Assembly: GCF_002906575.1 (NCBI RefSeq)
Contig: NZ_CP026309.1
Span: 2,852,001-2,916,000, forward strand
Direction of reading: 5' to 3'
Origin: Salinigranum rubrum
GTDB lineage: Archaea; Halobacteriota; Halobacteria; Halobacteriales; Haloferacaceae
Length of the DNA stretch: 64,000 nucleotides
Part shown: positions 1 to 8,684 of the stretch, one piece after another
How positions within the stretch are numbered: the first letter of the stretch is position 1
How the letters are laid out: the number at the start of each line of letters is the position of its first letter
The notes under the pieces: model-generated
Seen by the model: the letters and a program-made list of their open reading frames with translations, nothing else
What the model was told of the DNA's origin: nothing
The model's database searches: none
Made by a program: the position numbers and the translations under genes

Positions 1-578
1 CGCGGCTGGTCGACGAGCGGGGGTTCGAACCGGCCGAAGCCCGTGACCTCATGTGCGACGGCCTCGACGTCGCCGTCGAGTACGTTCGGGAGGACCGGGC
101 GCTCGCGCTGAAGTCCGGCCGTCCCCACTACGACGTCTCCGACGCGGTGTGGGAGGCCTCGAACGACGTGCTCCGGCACGCGCTCTCGCTCGGCGCCGAC
201 GCCGACTGTGCGGTCCAGCTCCACACCGAGTCGACCGAGGACCTGACCGACGTGGCCGGGTGGGCCGACGAGCGCGGGCTCCCTCCAAAGAAGGTAGTCA
301 AACACTACGCCGGGCCGCGACTCGACGGCGTCACGCCGAGCGTGATGAGCGAACCCGACTGGCTGCGGGAGGCCGCAGAGGAGGGGAAGCCGTTCCTCAT
401 GGAGACGGACTTCGTCGACGACCCCGACCGGCCGGGCGCGGTCCTGGGACCGAAGACCGTCCCGCGGCGGGTTCGGACGCTCCTCGACGAGGGCTACGAC
501 GAGGCGGTCCGCCGCGCGCACGTGGAGACGCCGCGCTCGGTGTACGGAATCGACACCCGCGCGACGCTCTCGAAGTGA
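1..578 (+). CDS. TatD-like metal-dependent hydrolase, 3' part
   Basis: The reading frame is open from the window edge, so the N-terminus is missing. The visible ~190 residues fit the C-terminal half of an archaeal TIM-barrel metal hydrolase related to TatD (COG1099 type). The segment VQLHTESTEDLTDVAGWADE, followed by KHYAGP, looks like the metal-binding strand and loop of that fold, and a later FLMETDF segment carries another acidic strand end. Substrate is not known for this group; DNase or amidohydrolase activity would be inference from the fold. It ends 86 bases before the next gene on the same strand. Confidence is limited only by the truncation. Confidence 0.72.
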   Translation, partial: RLVDERGFEPAEARDLMCDGLDVAVEYVREDRALALKSGRPHYDVSDAVWEASNDVLRHALSLGADADCAVQLHTESTEDLTDVAGWADERGLPPKKVVKHYAGPRLDGVTPSVMSEPDWLREAAEEGKPFLMETDFVDDPDRPGAVLGPKTVPRRVRTLLDEGYDEAVRRAHVETPRSVYGIDTRATLSK

Positions 579-664
579 GTCATGTGAACGCACGACGGGT
601 GGGAGCGTCCCGCACCCAACCGGGGAGAGGAAAGGCCTTTGACGACAGGAAGAGACTGTTTGGT

Positions 665-1252
665 ATGACCGAGGTTGAGGAGACCTACTACACCGACGAA
701 CGGTGGCAGAACTGGCTATCGCGGGTCGACGAGGAGGATCTGGACCCCGAGAGCGAGGAGTCCGCGCGACTCCTGTTCAACATGCAGGACGACGCGGCAA
801 TCGCCGTCGCGAAGGTCCTCTCCGCGTACAAGGACGGGACCCTCGACCAGGAGACGGCGCTCGAAGAGCTCCGCGAGATCGGCGAGATCGTTCTCTCGGA
901 GGTTCAGTTCGAGAGCGAGGAGAAGCTCATGCTCGTCGACGGCGTCCAGATGAGCCTCCGCTGCGTCTTCGCCGCGGGCGAGGAGTACGTCGCCGGCGGT
1001 CCCGCCCCCGAGGGCACCATCCCCGAACACGTCGAGGCGGCCGTCGCCGCCGAAGACGAAGAGGACCTCGACACCGCCTTCGCGCACGTCGTTCAGGCGG
1101 GCACGCTCGTCATCGAGGACAACGGCGAACTCGACGTGACCGTGCTGGAGGACATCGAGTACGGACTCGTGTCGGACTGGGTCTCCGGACTGGATTCGCT
1201 GCAGTCGGCGCTCGCCGACCCGGAAGTCATCGAAGAGGACGGCGAGGAGTAG
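665..1252 (+). CDS. DUF2150-type conserved archaeal protein
   Basis: A 195-residue acidic soluble protein beginning with the EETYYTDERWQNWL block that I associate with the archaeal DUF2150 family (COG4031). No catalytic motif, signal peptide or membrane helix is visible; the family function is unknown. The start at 665 is chosen because the family block begins a few residues in and the upstream extension of the open frame is Arg-rich non-coding-like sequence. The preceding AAAGG-like stretch and 86-base gap allow its own promoter. The C-terminus is almost entirely acidic, as in other haloarchaeal proteins. Confidence 0.85.
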   Translation: MTEVEETYYTDERWQNWLSRVDEEDLDPESEESARLLFNMQDDAAIAVAKVLSAYKDGTLDQETALEELREIGEIVLSEVQFESEEKLMLVDGVQMSLRCVFAAGEEYVAGGPAPEGTIPEHVEAAVAAEDEEDLDTAFAHVVQAGTLVIEDNGELDVTVLEDIEYGLVSDWVSGLDSLQSALADPEVIEEDGEE

Positions 1253-1259
1253 TCTCTCT

Positions 1260-2933
1260 CTACCGCGGGGCGATGAAGTACGTCGCCGACGTGTCGCCCA
1301 CTCCGTCCCCGTCGACGTCGATGAAGACGTTGAGAACGTAGAAGTCACCTCGCTGTGGCTCGAACGTCGAGCCGCCACCGTTCTGGTTCTCGTAGAACCG
1401 CATGACCACATCCCGGGTCTGTCCCGGGGAAAAGACCAGACTGGAACTCTCGAAGTCACCGCCGGTGTCGAGCGTCAGCGTGGGGCCCGACCCGACCGGG
1501 TCGAACGTCGCGCTGTTCGGGCTCGGGTCTCGGCTCCCGCTCTGTGCGTCGACGCTGTAGAAGCTGAGTTTGACCTTGGTGATGTTCTTCGGGTTGCTCG
1601 TATCGAAGTTCTCGAACGCGACCCGGACGGATTCGACCTCGCTCTGTTTGTCCGTCGGGCTGCCGCCCGCATCAGCCAGGTCTGCCGACCGCAGCGCGAG
1701 GTCGTTCCCGCCCGCCGGGTTGATACTGCCGCCCTCGCCGCCGGTGCCCTGACGGACGACTTCGATCGTCGTCGAGTTGTACGGGGAGACGCCCCGGCCG
1801 TCGATGGCGGCGGTTACCTCGGCGGTGTTGGCCGTGTCGTCGATGTCGAACGCGACGCTCGCGTGGCCGGCGGAGTCGGTCGTCACGGTGGACCCGCTCG
1901 TGACGGTGCCGCTGGAGGCGCTGAACGCGACGTCGACCCCCTCGACGGGGTTGTTGTAGCGGTCGCGGACCTCGACCGAGAGCCGCTTCGAGCCGGTGGT
2001 CGGCACCTCGGTCCCGTTGGCGTCCAGCGGAACGAGGTACTGCGGTTCGGTGTCGGCGTCGACGCCGGAGTCGCCGCGGTCGTGGACGATCACGCGTGCA
2101 AGTCGAAGTTCGTACGTCCGAGAGCCGTCGAACGTGACGTCGACGCGCGAGCCGTTGACCTCGGTCCCGAGGACGTTCGGGTTGTCCCGAAGCGACTGCG
2201 CGGCGGTCGAGTCGTTCCACATCTCCGCGGCCTCGGTCGTCCCGTTCCCGGGGACCGGAACGGTGACGCTGAACTCGCTCCCCGTGCCGGTGAGCGTCAC
2301 CGAGCGCGTCGCCACGCTCGCGGGCGTCGCCGCCACCGACGTCGTCAGCGCCGAACTCCGAAAGTCCCCCTCGACGGTCACGAGGGTGATTCGGTTGCCG
2401 GTGACGAACGTCCGGCTGGTGAGAGAGAGCGGGCCGTTGTCGGTGAGTCGGTACGCCCCCTCGGCCGACAGTTCGACGGGAGGGACGTCGATGTTGTTGT
2501 ACGCGGGCGTGAACCGCACCGACCGCGTGCTGAAGTTCTGCGGGCCGCGGGCGGACGGGGAGGTGTCCCAGACCCCACGGACGTTCGCCGGTTCGCCGGA
2601 GACGGCCTCGACGCCCGAGACGGTGACGTTCTCGGGCGACGTCGTCCGCAGGGAGCCGACCGACGGACCGGGGTTGATCAGTACCGCCCGTGAGGGGTAC
2701 CGGACCCCGGTCTGAACGGACTGCGCCCGCGGACCGCCCTGGACGCCGGCCGCGAGCACGTCGTTCCGAAGGGTGACGAGGTCCTCCGTGGTCTCGACGT
2801 AGCCGTTGAACTCCACGCCCTCGTTCTCGGCGGGGACGACGACCGTCTGGGCGAACGCGAGGCCGATGATGAGAATTCCGAACAGTAGAACTGCACCGAC
2901 CTGTATCGACTGGCCGCGGTCGTCGCCGATCAT
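1260..2933 (-). CDS. Pilin-like surface protein with Ig-like domain
   Basis: A 557-residue predicted exported protein. The start at 2933 places DDRGQSIQVGAVLLFGILII at the extreme N-terminus, which matches an archaeal type III (pilin-like) signal: charged residues, Gly-Gln, then one hydrophobic helix. A longer start at 2987 would bury this signal. The body is Ser/Thr/Gly/Asn-rich with few charged helices, as expected for beta-sandwich surface proteins, and carries many N-x-S/T sequons. Around residues 310-390 a RLSVEVRDRYNNPVEGVDV block followed by TTDSAGHASVAF is typical of bacterial Ig-like (invasin/Big_1) domains. It is divergent from another pilin-like gene at 3146. Role inferred: surface or pilus-associated protein, not cytosolic. 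Confidence 0.8.
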   Translation of the reverse strand: MIGDDRGQSIQVGAVLLFGILIIGLAFAQTVVVPAENEGVEFNGYVETTEDLVTLRNDVLAAGVQGGPRAQSVQTGVRYPSRAVLINPGPSVGSLRTTSPENVTVSGVEAVSGEPANVRGVWDTSPSARGPQNFSTRSVRFTPAYNNIDVPPVELSAEGAYRLTDNGPLSLTSRTFVTGNRITLVTVEGDFRSSALTTSVAATPASVATRSVTLTGTGSEFSVTVPVPGNGTTEAAEMWNDSTAAQSLRDNPNVLGTEVNGSRVDVTFDGSRTYELRLARVIVHDRGDSGVDADTEPQYLVPLDANGTEVPTTGSKRLSVEVRDRYNNPVEGVDVAFSASSGTVTSGSTVTTDSAGHASVAFDIDDTANTAEVTAAIDGRGVSPYNSTTIEVVRQGTGGEGGSINPAGGNDLALRSADLADAGGSPTDKQSEVESVRVAFENFDTSNPKNITKVKLSFYSVDAQSGSRDPSPNSATFDPVGSGPTLTLDTGGDFESSSLVFSPGQTRDVVMRFYENQNGGGSTFEPQRGDFYVLNVFIDVDGDGVGDTSATYFIAPR

Positions 2934-3145
2934 CGGTCGAACAAGACCGAGATGCCATATATGTGTGACGCCGCCGGTATCAATCACGAGAGACGAAAGG
3001 CGAAATCTGCAGATGTCGGCAGAGGTAGTGATTCGAACTGCATCGGTTCGTTCGAGAGCCGACTGCTCGTGGCGAGCGAACGCTCCATACCAGTCGTGAT
3101 AGCAGGAGGCCGAAAGATAAGTACGACCGCCGGATACGGAGGGTA

Positions 3146-4759
3146 ATGAACGACGCGCGAGGGAACCGAGGCCAGGCCGAAGAGGTCGGCGTGGTGCTCC
3201 TGACCGCCATCGTCGTCCTCGGCGTCGGCATGTTCGGCGCGTTCTACCTCGGCACCCTCGACCCGGGTGACGGAGCGAACGCGGACATCCACGTGGTGGC
3301 GGTCAACGACACCACCGACGCGGCCGCCGAGACGACGCTGACGGTGACACACGCCGGCGGCGAACCGATCGACGACGGCAAGGTCTTCCTCCAGAGACGT
3401 GACGCGTCGTACGCCTTGCCCGACCCCTTCGAGGAAGGGGTGGCGTGGAGCACGTCGTTCGCGGGCGCGCCCGTCGGGAGTCGACTGCACGTCCTCGTCG
3501 TCGAGAACGACACCAACTCCGTGGTGTTCGACAGTCGCGTGACCGTCCGAGACGCGACGACGGCCACGGCGGCGCCGGACTACGTTCCGCCGACAGGCGA
3601 TGGCGGAGACGGTGGTGACGGCGGAGACGGTGGCGACGGCGGAGACGGCGGAGACGGAGGCGACGGCGGAGACGGAGGCGACGGCGGAGATGGTGGAGGT
3701 GGTGGGGTCCGCGACCCCGGCTTCGCCTACCTCGACTACAACGACAACCGCCTCTACGACAGCGGGACGCTGGACACGAGAGTCGACCTCGCCGACAACG
3801 ACAACGGCGACGTCACCTACACCGCGCCGGCGGACCCGCTGAAGCCCACGCTCGTCGTTCCCGACAGCGTCAGCGGGGGTGAACTCCGAGCCCGAAACGG
3901 GAAGGTACGGGTGGAGGCCGACAGCGTCGACCTCGACGTGAGCCTGACGTCGACGACGGGCACGGTCGAGGTCGTCTCCCGGGAGCGAGCGATCTACGTC
4001 GGCTCGGACGACACGCTCTACGGGAGGAACGGCCGGGTGTCGGTCGACTCCGCCGACGACGTCCTCGCGGACGGCGCGACGTTCCGGTCGGACACGAGCG
4101 ACATTTCGCTCGCGGGCGACGCCGTGTCGCTCGACGCCGCGACGTTCGACGCGCCGAACGGTCCCGTCACTATCGACGCGGAGGGGGACGTCGACGCGAG
4201 CGACGCGGAGGTCTTCTCCGGCACCGGGACCGTCACCATCACCGGCGGCACCGTCGACCTCTCGGCCGCGACCGTGACGGCGAACAACAACGCGATAACG
4301 GTCGATGCGAGCGGGGACCTGAACGCCGACGGCGCGACCATCGAGTCGGGGACCAGCGCGGTGTACGTCGCCGGGGAGGCCGTGAGGTTAGCCGGGGCGA
4401 CGGTGACCTCGGGCAACAGGGACGTGACGGTCGAGGCGAACGGTGCCGTCGAAGCCGCCGGGAGCACGGTGTTTCGGTCGTCGACCGCGCTCTCGGTGAC
4501 CGGGGCGTCCGTCGACCTGAGCGGGGCGACGCTCGAGAGCACGAACCGGGGACTCACGCTCACGGCGACCGGCGGCGACATCGACATCCGGGACGCCGAA
4601 CTCGTCACGGCCTCTCGGTGGCAGGACGCGGTCGCCGACGTCACCGGCGGGGGAACCGTCCTCCTCGACGGGTTCACGCTCGAAGGGGACAAACGGCTCG
4701 ACGTCCGCCCGGACGACGCCTACGAGCCACAGGACGGGTACGGGAACCGGGTGGAGTGA
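3146..4759 (+). CDS. Pilin-like protein with GGD linker and beta-solenoid
   Basis: A 537-residue protein with three visible parts. Residues 1-35 (RGQAEEVGVVLLTAIVVLGV) are an archaeal type IV pilin-like signal and hydrophobic helix. Residues 36-150 form a small domain common in haloarchaeal pilin-like proteins (TLTVTHAGGEPI). Residues 152-190 are a Gly-Gly-Asp tripeptide repeat linker. From about residue 270 to 510 a roughly 21-residue repeat (pattern xVxVxAxGxVxxxGATVxS) occurs about nine times, as expected for a parallel beta-solenoid adhesin-like stalk. It is divergent from a second pilin-like gene 212 bases away. A surface adhesin presented on a pilus or anchored by the N-terminal helix is inference. 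Confidence 0.82.
   Translation: MNDARGNRGQAEEVGVVLLTAIVVLGVGMFGAFYLGTLDPGDGANADIHVVAVNDTTDAAAETTLTVTHAGGEPIDDGKVFLQRRDASYALPDPFEEGVAWSTSFAGAPVGSRLHVLVVENDTNSVVFDSRVTVRDATTATAAPDYVPPTGDGGDGGDGGDGGDGGDGGDGGDGGDGGDGGDGGGGGVRDPGFAYLDYNDNRLYDSGTLDTRVDLADNDNGDVTYTAPADPLKPTLVVPDSVSGGELRARNGKVRVEADSVDLDVSLTSTTGTVEVVSRERAIYVGSDDTLYGRNGRVSVDSADDVLADGATFRSDTSDISLAGDAVSLDAATFDAPNGPVTIDAEGDVDASDAEVFSGTGTVTITGGTVDLSAATVTANNNAITVDASGDLNADGATIESGTSAVYVAGEAVRLAGATVTSGNRDVTVEANGAVEAAGSTVFRSSTALSVTGASVDLSGATLESTNRGLTLTATGGDIDIRDAELVTASRWQDAVADVTGGGTVLLDGFTLEGDKRLDVRPDDAYEPQDGYGNRVE
3598..3708 (+). repeat. Gly-Gly-Asp coding tandem repeat
   Basis: Within the pilin-like gene at 3146 the DNA consists of imperfect 9-base units of the type GGCGGAGAC and GGTGGTGAC, encoding a (GGD)n linker of about 37 residues. 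Third-base variation between units (GGA/GGT/GGC) is visible. Such repeats can change length by slippage without breaking frame because the unit is a multiple of three. Confidence 0.9.
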
Positions 4760-4850
4760 GTCGTCTCGGGAGGTCGAGCGAGCCGTATTTCGACATACGA
4801 CGAAAGACCCATCGACAAACCCATATGCCCCTCCGGAGTAACACGCAGCC

Positions 4851-6188
4851 ATGACGAGTGTAGGGATAGACGCCATCGAGATCTGGACCGGTAAGCTTCG
4901 GCTCGACCTGCCGAACACGTTCGCCCCGGTGAAGGGCGACGACCCGGAGAAGTACACGAAGGGGCTCGGGCTACACAACTCCTCGATGCCGGACGTCTAC
5001 GAGGACATCGTGACGATGGGCGCCAACGCCGCGAAACGGCTGATGGAGCGGAAGGGGCTCTCTCCCCAGGACATCGGCCGTATCGACGTCGCCACCGAGT
5101 CGGCGTTCGACAACTCCAAGCCGGTGTCGACGTACATCGCGGGCTGTCTCGAACAGGTGTTCGAGGGCGACTTCCACCACGCGAACAAGGGCGAACGGAA
5201 GTTCGCTTGCGTGGCTGGGACCCAGAGCATCGACGACGCGTACAACTGGATCAAGGCGGGGCGAAACCGCGGTCGGGCCGCCCTCGTGATCGCCACCGAC
5301 ACGGCGCTCTACGCGAGAGGAGACCCCGGCGAGGCGACACAGGGTGCCGGCGCGGTGGCGATGCTCATCTCCGAGGACCCCAGCGTGGTCGAACTCTCCA
5401 CGGAGCAGGGATACGGCAGCGCGGACGAAACGGACTTCCTGAAGCCGAACCAGCAGTTCCCCTCCGTCGACGGGAAGCGCTCGATGAAGGTGTATCTCGC
5501 GCGCATGCGCGAGGCGCTCGAAGACTACGAGTCGGTCGCGGGGCGGACCCACCCCGACGACATCACGTACATCCCCTTCCACACGCCGTTCCCGGGGATG
5601 GTCCGGAAGGCCGCGCTGCTCGGCTATCGGCACATGACGCGCGACACCGAGATCGAGGAGGAACTCGCCGCAGAACTCGGTCGACAGCCCCGCGAGGAGG
5701 ACTTCGACTCCTGGGACGCCTACGAGGAGGCCATCCGCGGCTACATGGACGGCCTCAAGGACACCGACCGCTACCGCGACTGGTACGCTCGGACCATCGA
5801 GCCGACGCTCACGCTCTCGGGCCAACTCGGCAACTGGTACACCGGGTCGGTCCATCTCGCGCGGACCTCGGCGCTGAAAACCGCGGCCGAGACCGGGAAG
5901 GGACTCACCGGCGAGAAGCTCCTCGTCGGCTCGTACGGCTCCGGCGCGCAGGCGGAGATTCACGCCGAGACGGTCCAGGAGGGCTGGAAGGAGGAGATCG
6001 AAGCGCTCACCATCGACGAACAGATGGCCCGTCGGTACGACCTCTCGTTCGACGAGTACGAGCAGGTCCACGACGTCCACAACCACGACAAGGAGATCGA
6101 CGTCGAGGAGTTCACCCAGCCCGTCGGCGAGTTCGTCTTCGCCGGCTGGGGCCGCATGAACGAGCGGAAGTACGAGTACGTCGACTGA
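4851..6188 (+). CDS. hmgB: Hydroxymethylglutaryl-CoA synthase
   Basis: Condenses acetyl-CoA with acetoacetyl-CoA to HMG-CoA, the entry to the mevalonate route for archaeal isoprenoid lipids; cytosolic. The 445-residue length fits the haloarchaeal enzyme. The catalytic triad is visible as Glu83 in ATES, Cys120 in KFACVAGTQS and His244 in FHTPFPGM, spaced as in HMG-CoA synthases of the thiolase superfamily. GSYGSGAQAEI near residue 365 is the conserved C-terminal glycine loop. The ATG is preceded by a separate promoter region containing an ACCCATATGCC stretch about 25 bases upstream. The reductase gene is not in this window. Confidence 0.95.
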   Translation: MTSVGIDAIEIWTGKLRLDLPNTFAPVKGDDPEKYTKGLGLHNSSMPDVYEDIVTMGANAAKRLMERKGLSPQDIGRIDVATESAFDNSKPVSTYIAGCLEQVFEGDFHHANKGERKFACVAGTQSIDDAYNWIKAGRNRGRAALVIATDTALYARGDPGEATQGAGAVAMLISEDPSVVELSTEQGYGSADETDFLKPNQQFPSVDGKRSMKVYLARMREALEDYESVAGRTHPDDITYIPFHTPFPGMVRKAALLGYRHMTRDTEIEEELAAELGRQPREEDFDSWDAYEEAIRGYMDGLKDTDRYRDWYARTIEPTLTLSGQLGNWYTGSVHLARTSALKTAAETGKGLTGEKLLVGSYGSGAQAEIHAETVQEGWKEEIEALTIDEQMARRYDLSFDEYEQVHDVHNHDKEIDVEEFTQPVGEFVFAGWGRMNERKYEYVD

Positions 6189-6248
6189 CCGGCGTCCCCC
6201 GAGGGCGGCGGAACGCTCGGAGGGGGCAACCACCCCCTGTTCAAGTAG

Positions 6249-6271
6249 GCTTTATATCGGGTTTATATACT
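6249..6271 (+). promoter_or_regulatory. Double TATA-like promoter for the zincin gene
   Basis: Two TATA-like elements, CTTTATATC and GTTTATATAC, lie 11 bases apart in an A/T-rich pocket between hmgB and the gene at 6334. Initiation about 26 bases after the second would leave a leader of about 40 nt that includes GAGAGGTGG. This is pattern recognition only. Confidence 0.5.
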
Positions 6272-6333
6272 AGTTCTCAATCAGGATAATTTGAGAGGTG
6301 GGTTTTTCACCCAGTGTGGGAGAGTGACGATCA

Positions 6334-7422
6334 GTGCTGTCTCCGATCCGACGCCTCGCGTTGGCCACTCTGGAACTCACGAGTGAGAACCAGGCCGCCG
6401 TCGCGGAGCCCCCGTGGTGGCCCGAGGCGATGCCGCCGGTGGAGGTGACGGCGGCGGTCATCGTCGGGACGCTCGTTCTCGCCGCCGTCGTCGCGGTCGT
6501 CATCGTCCGCGTCGTCGTCCCCAGTGGGGTTCGGGTCGTCCGCGCCGTCCGGCGTACCTGGGCGCGCGTCACCCCCAAGACGACGGCTGGAAAGGTCCTC
6601 TCCATCTTCACGCTGTTGTTCCTCGTCGCGGCCGCCCCGACGCTCGTGACGCTGGTCGACGCGAAAGGGGCCATCGGTAACGTCGCCGGCGGCACCGGTA
6701 CCATCGCCGAGATGGACGGCGACGCCATCGAGTTCGTGGACGCGGCCGGTCTCGCCAGACCCTCTCCCGACAGGGACGGGGACCGCCTCCTCGACGGGTG
6801 GGAGGAGGCCGGCCGGACCCCCGACGGCGTCCCCCTCCCGGGGGCGGACCCCGACCGGAAGGACCTCTACCTGCAGGTGCTGTACGGCGACGGCATCGCC
6901 ACCCTCACCGAGTCCGAACGCGCTCGGCTGCGCACCATCTGGGCGCGGATGCCCGTCTCGAACCCCGACGGTTCGACGGGCATCGCTCTGCACCTCGTCG
7001 ACGAACGGCGGCTCGACCAGGAGGTCCGGACGTACGAACCGGACGAGGAGTTGATCCGGAGCCGGTACGACGACGCACACCTCGACGGGGCGACGTGCGT
7101 CTACTACCAGACGACGTTCGCCGACCTCACCCACCCGAAACTCGGCGGGCGCGGCGCGCTCGGCGGCTACGTCTCCATCGTCGACGGAACCGACACCGCC
7201 GGGGGCGAGGGCCGGTCGAACCGCGTGGCGTTCCTCACCCACGAACTCCTCCACAACACCGCCGGCCACGTCGAGGGGCGGACACACACCACGTCCGGGT
7301 GGTTGTCGCCGCGCTACGACGGGACGGACGCGGACGCCCGCCTCTCGGCGGCGACGGCCGCCGACCTCGACGACGGCTTCGAACTCGGCGGGTACGAGGA
7401 ACGCCACCTCTGTGGTTCCTGA
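6334..7422 (+). CDS. Membrane-anchored zinc metalloprotease-like protein
   Basis: A 362-residue protein starting with GTG. Two hydrophobic helices are visible (about residues 38-62 and 87-108), so it is likely membrane-anchored with its C-terminal part outside. Residues 146-157 (DRDGDRLLDGWE) match a calcium-binding thrombospondin type 3 or EF-hand-like loop. The zinc motif HELLHNTAGH (His303-Glu304-His307, with His312 and His318 as candidate third ligands) places it among HExxH proteases, but it is not a clean metzincin motif and no Met-turn is obvious. The preceding GALGGYVSIVDG strand is consistent with an active-site edge strand. Substrate unknown; a surface or cell-envelope protease is inferred. 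Confidence 0.75.
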   Translation: MLSPIRRLALATLELTSENQAAVAEPPWWPEAMPPVEVTAAVIVGTLVLAAVVAVVIVRVVVPSGVRVVRAVRRTWARVTPKTTAGKVLSIFTLLFLVAAAPTLVTLVDAKGAIGNVAGGTGTIAEMDGDAIEFVDAAGLARPSPDRDGDRLLDGWEEAGRTPDGVPLPGADPDRKDLYLQVLYGDGIATLTESERARLRTIWARMPVSNPDGSTGIALHLVDERRLDQEVRTYEPDEELIRSRYDDAHLDGATCVYYQTTFADLTHPKLGGRGALGGYVSIVDGTDTAGGEGRSNRVAFLTHELLHNTAGHVEGRTHTTSGWLSPRYDGTDADARLSAATAADLDDGFELGGYEERHLCGS

Positions 7423-7515
7423 GACGAGGCGTCAGCCCGCGCGGGGCGCGCGTCTTCAGACCTCGAAGCGCCGCAGTGGTTTTAGTCGGGGTCGGCCCCC
7501 ATGTGCAGGTAGACG

Positions 7516-7872
7516 ATGTCCGTGCCCGATGGTTCGGACGCGTCGACCGACGCAGACGCATCGGCAATCCAGGCACCCGCCGACGCCGCCACAGAAGAGT
7601 CCGATTCGACGGACGGTGGTGGCTCCGACCTCCACTCGACCGGCCACGACCGTTCGTCCGACTCGGTGGTCGAGAGGGTCCTCGACTGGGCTCGCCACTG
7701 GCAAGCGTGGGGTGTCGCCCTGTTCTCGCTCCTCGTCGTCGGCTGGGCGGCGTTCCTCCAGCCCGAGGCCTCGCCGAAAGGGTACATCCCCATCTTCGTC
7801 GGGTTCGCAGCGCTCGCCGTCGGGTACGTCTACCTCGACGAGGAGAGTCAGATCCAGTTCGCGTCCAGCTAA
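7516..7872 (+). CDS. Small membrane protein
   Basis: A 118-residue protein. Residues 1-50 are an acidic, Ser/Thr/Asp-rich cytosolic-type tail; two hydrophobic helices follow (about residues 65-82 and 92-107). No family is recognised. Codon bias toward G/C at third positions is consistent with a real gene. The ATG at 7516 is preceded by an AGGTAGA stretch. It lies between a protease-like gene and a convergent HTH gene. Confidence 0.6.
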   Translation: MSVPDGSDASTDADASAIQAPADAATEESDSTDGGGSDLHSTGHDRSSDSVVERVLDWARHWQAWGVALFSLLVVGWAAFLQPEASPKGYIPIFVGFAALAVGYVYLDEESQIQFASS

Positions 7873-7993
7873 GGACGGACGTCGCGCCGGGTCCGCGGCG
7901 TCGAGTCGCGGGCTCCGGGGATGACCGGGGGTGTGTCGGGTACCTTCCCCCTTCTGACCCCCCACACCCCGTACAGCCGGCACGCCCCCCATC

Positions 7994-8329
7994 TCACCCG
8001 TCCGGGAGGTCCACGTCGCCGACAGGGTCTCGCCGGAGCGTGATGTCGACGGTGAACCCGCCCTCCTCGACGCTGATGTGCGCCTCTTCGAGCCGACACT
8101 CGTAGCTCTGGTAGTGGTTCCCCTCCTCGTCGAACTCGGTGTGGACGCCCACGAGGTCGTACTCTTCGAGGGAGTCGAGCCGCCGGTACACCGTCGGCTG
8201 AGAGGCCGAACACCGTTCGGCGAGTTCGTCCGCCGAGAGGCGCTCGACGCTCGTCAGCGCCAGGAGTTCGCGGACGAGTTCGTTCCCGAGCAGGTCGAAC
8301 ACCGTCTCGGCTTCCCAGGCTCTGCTCAC
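7994..8329 (-). CDS. ArsR-type winged-helix regulator
   Basis: A 111-residue predicted DNA-binding protein. The N-terminal 65 residues have the winged-helix pattern LLGNELVRELLALTS, DELAERCSASQPTVYRRLDS then a wing (YDLVGVHTEFDEEGNHYQ), as in haloarchaeal ArsR/HTH proteins. The remaining ~40 residues form a small beta-rich C-terminal part. No Cys metal site is visible, so an arsenic or metal sensor role is not supported. It converges with the small membrane protein upstream. Confidence 0.85.
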   Translation of the reverse strand: MSRAWEAETVFDLLGNELVRELLALTSVERLSADELAERCSASQPTVYRRLDSLEEYDLVGVHTEFDEEGNHYQSYECRLEEAHISVEEGGFTVDITLRRDPVGDVDLPDG

Positions 8330-8481
8330 GGTCGATAGTGATTATCCGTGTACATAAGCGTCGCGTCGGTGCGTCTCGGGCGTGTCAGTGGCCTCGGGCG
8401 GGTGGTGGTGGTGGGTCGTGTGGATAGACTCGGGGAGAGACGGCGACCGATCCAGTTGAGAGACAGGTCCACGTGAGCGGA
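8330..8481. other. Non-coding interval upstream of lone repeat end
   Basis: No convincing gene is seen. The interval is the start side of the HTH gene at 7994-8329 and contains a short GGT tandem tract near 8400. A/T-rich bases just after 8340 (TTATCCGTGTACATAAGC) could hold the promoter of that HTH gene on the minus strand. The rest up to 8684 holds the lone repeat terminus listed separately and otherwise nothing recognisable. Confidence 0.5.
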
Positions 8482-8530
8482 GAAACCGGTTGGGGAAGGT
8501 GAGGCTGCGGATCACCACGCCCGTGTGTCG
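8482..8530 (-). repeat. Lone terminus of the ~250-bp structured repeat
   Basis: Read on the minus strand, this 49-base stretch begins CGACACACGGGCGTGGTGA and continues through CCGCAGCCTC and CCCCAACCGG. It is nearly identical to the left end of the full element at 59811 and close to the ends of the copy at 23351. Only one terminus is present; the hairpin core and opposite end are not recognised nearby. It may be a remnant or a minimal form. Confidence 0.7.
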
Positions 8531-8684
8531 CGCGGTTGTCTACTCGACTCTATTCACGGAACACGCGACTGCACTCACGAAACGCGTAACTCGCTTACGA
8601 CCCCGCGTCTCTCGGCGTCACAGAAACGACGACAGCCTCTCCGAGAAGGGTCTTCACGGACTGAAGCGACCCACCACTTTTTTC

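Noticed and set aside
3598-3708. Possible CRISPR-like or non-coding tandem repeat
   Set aside because: The repeat unit is 9 bases without spacers, stays in frame and encodes a GGD linker in a larger protein.
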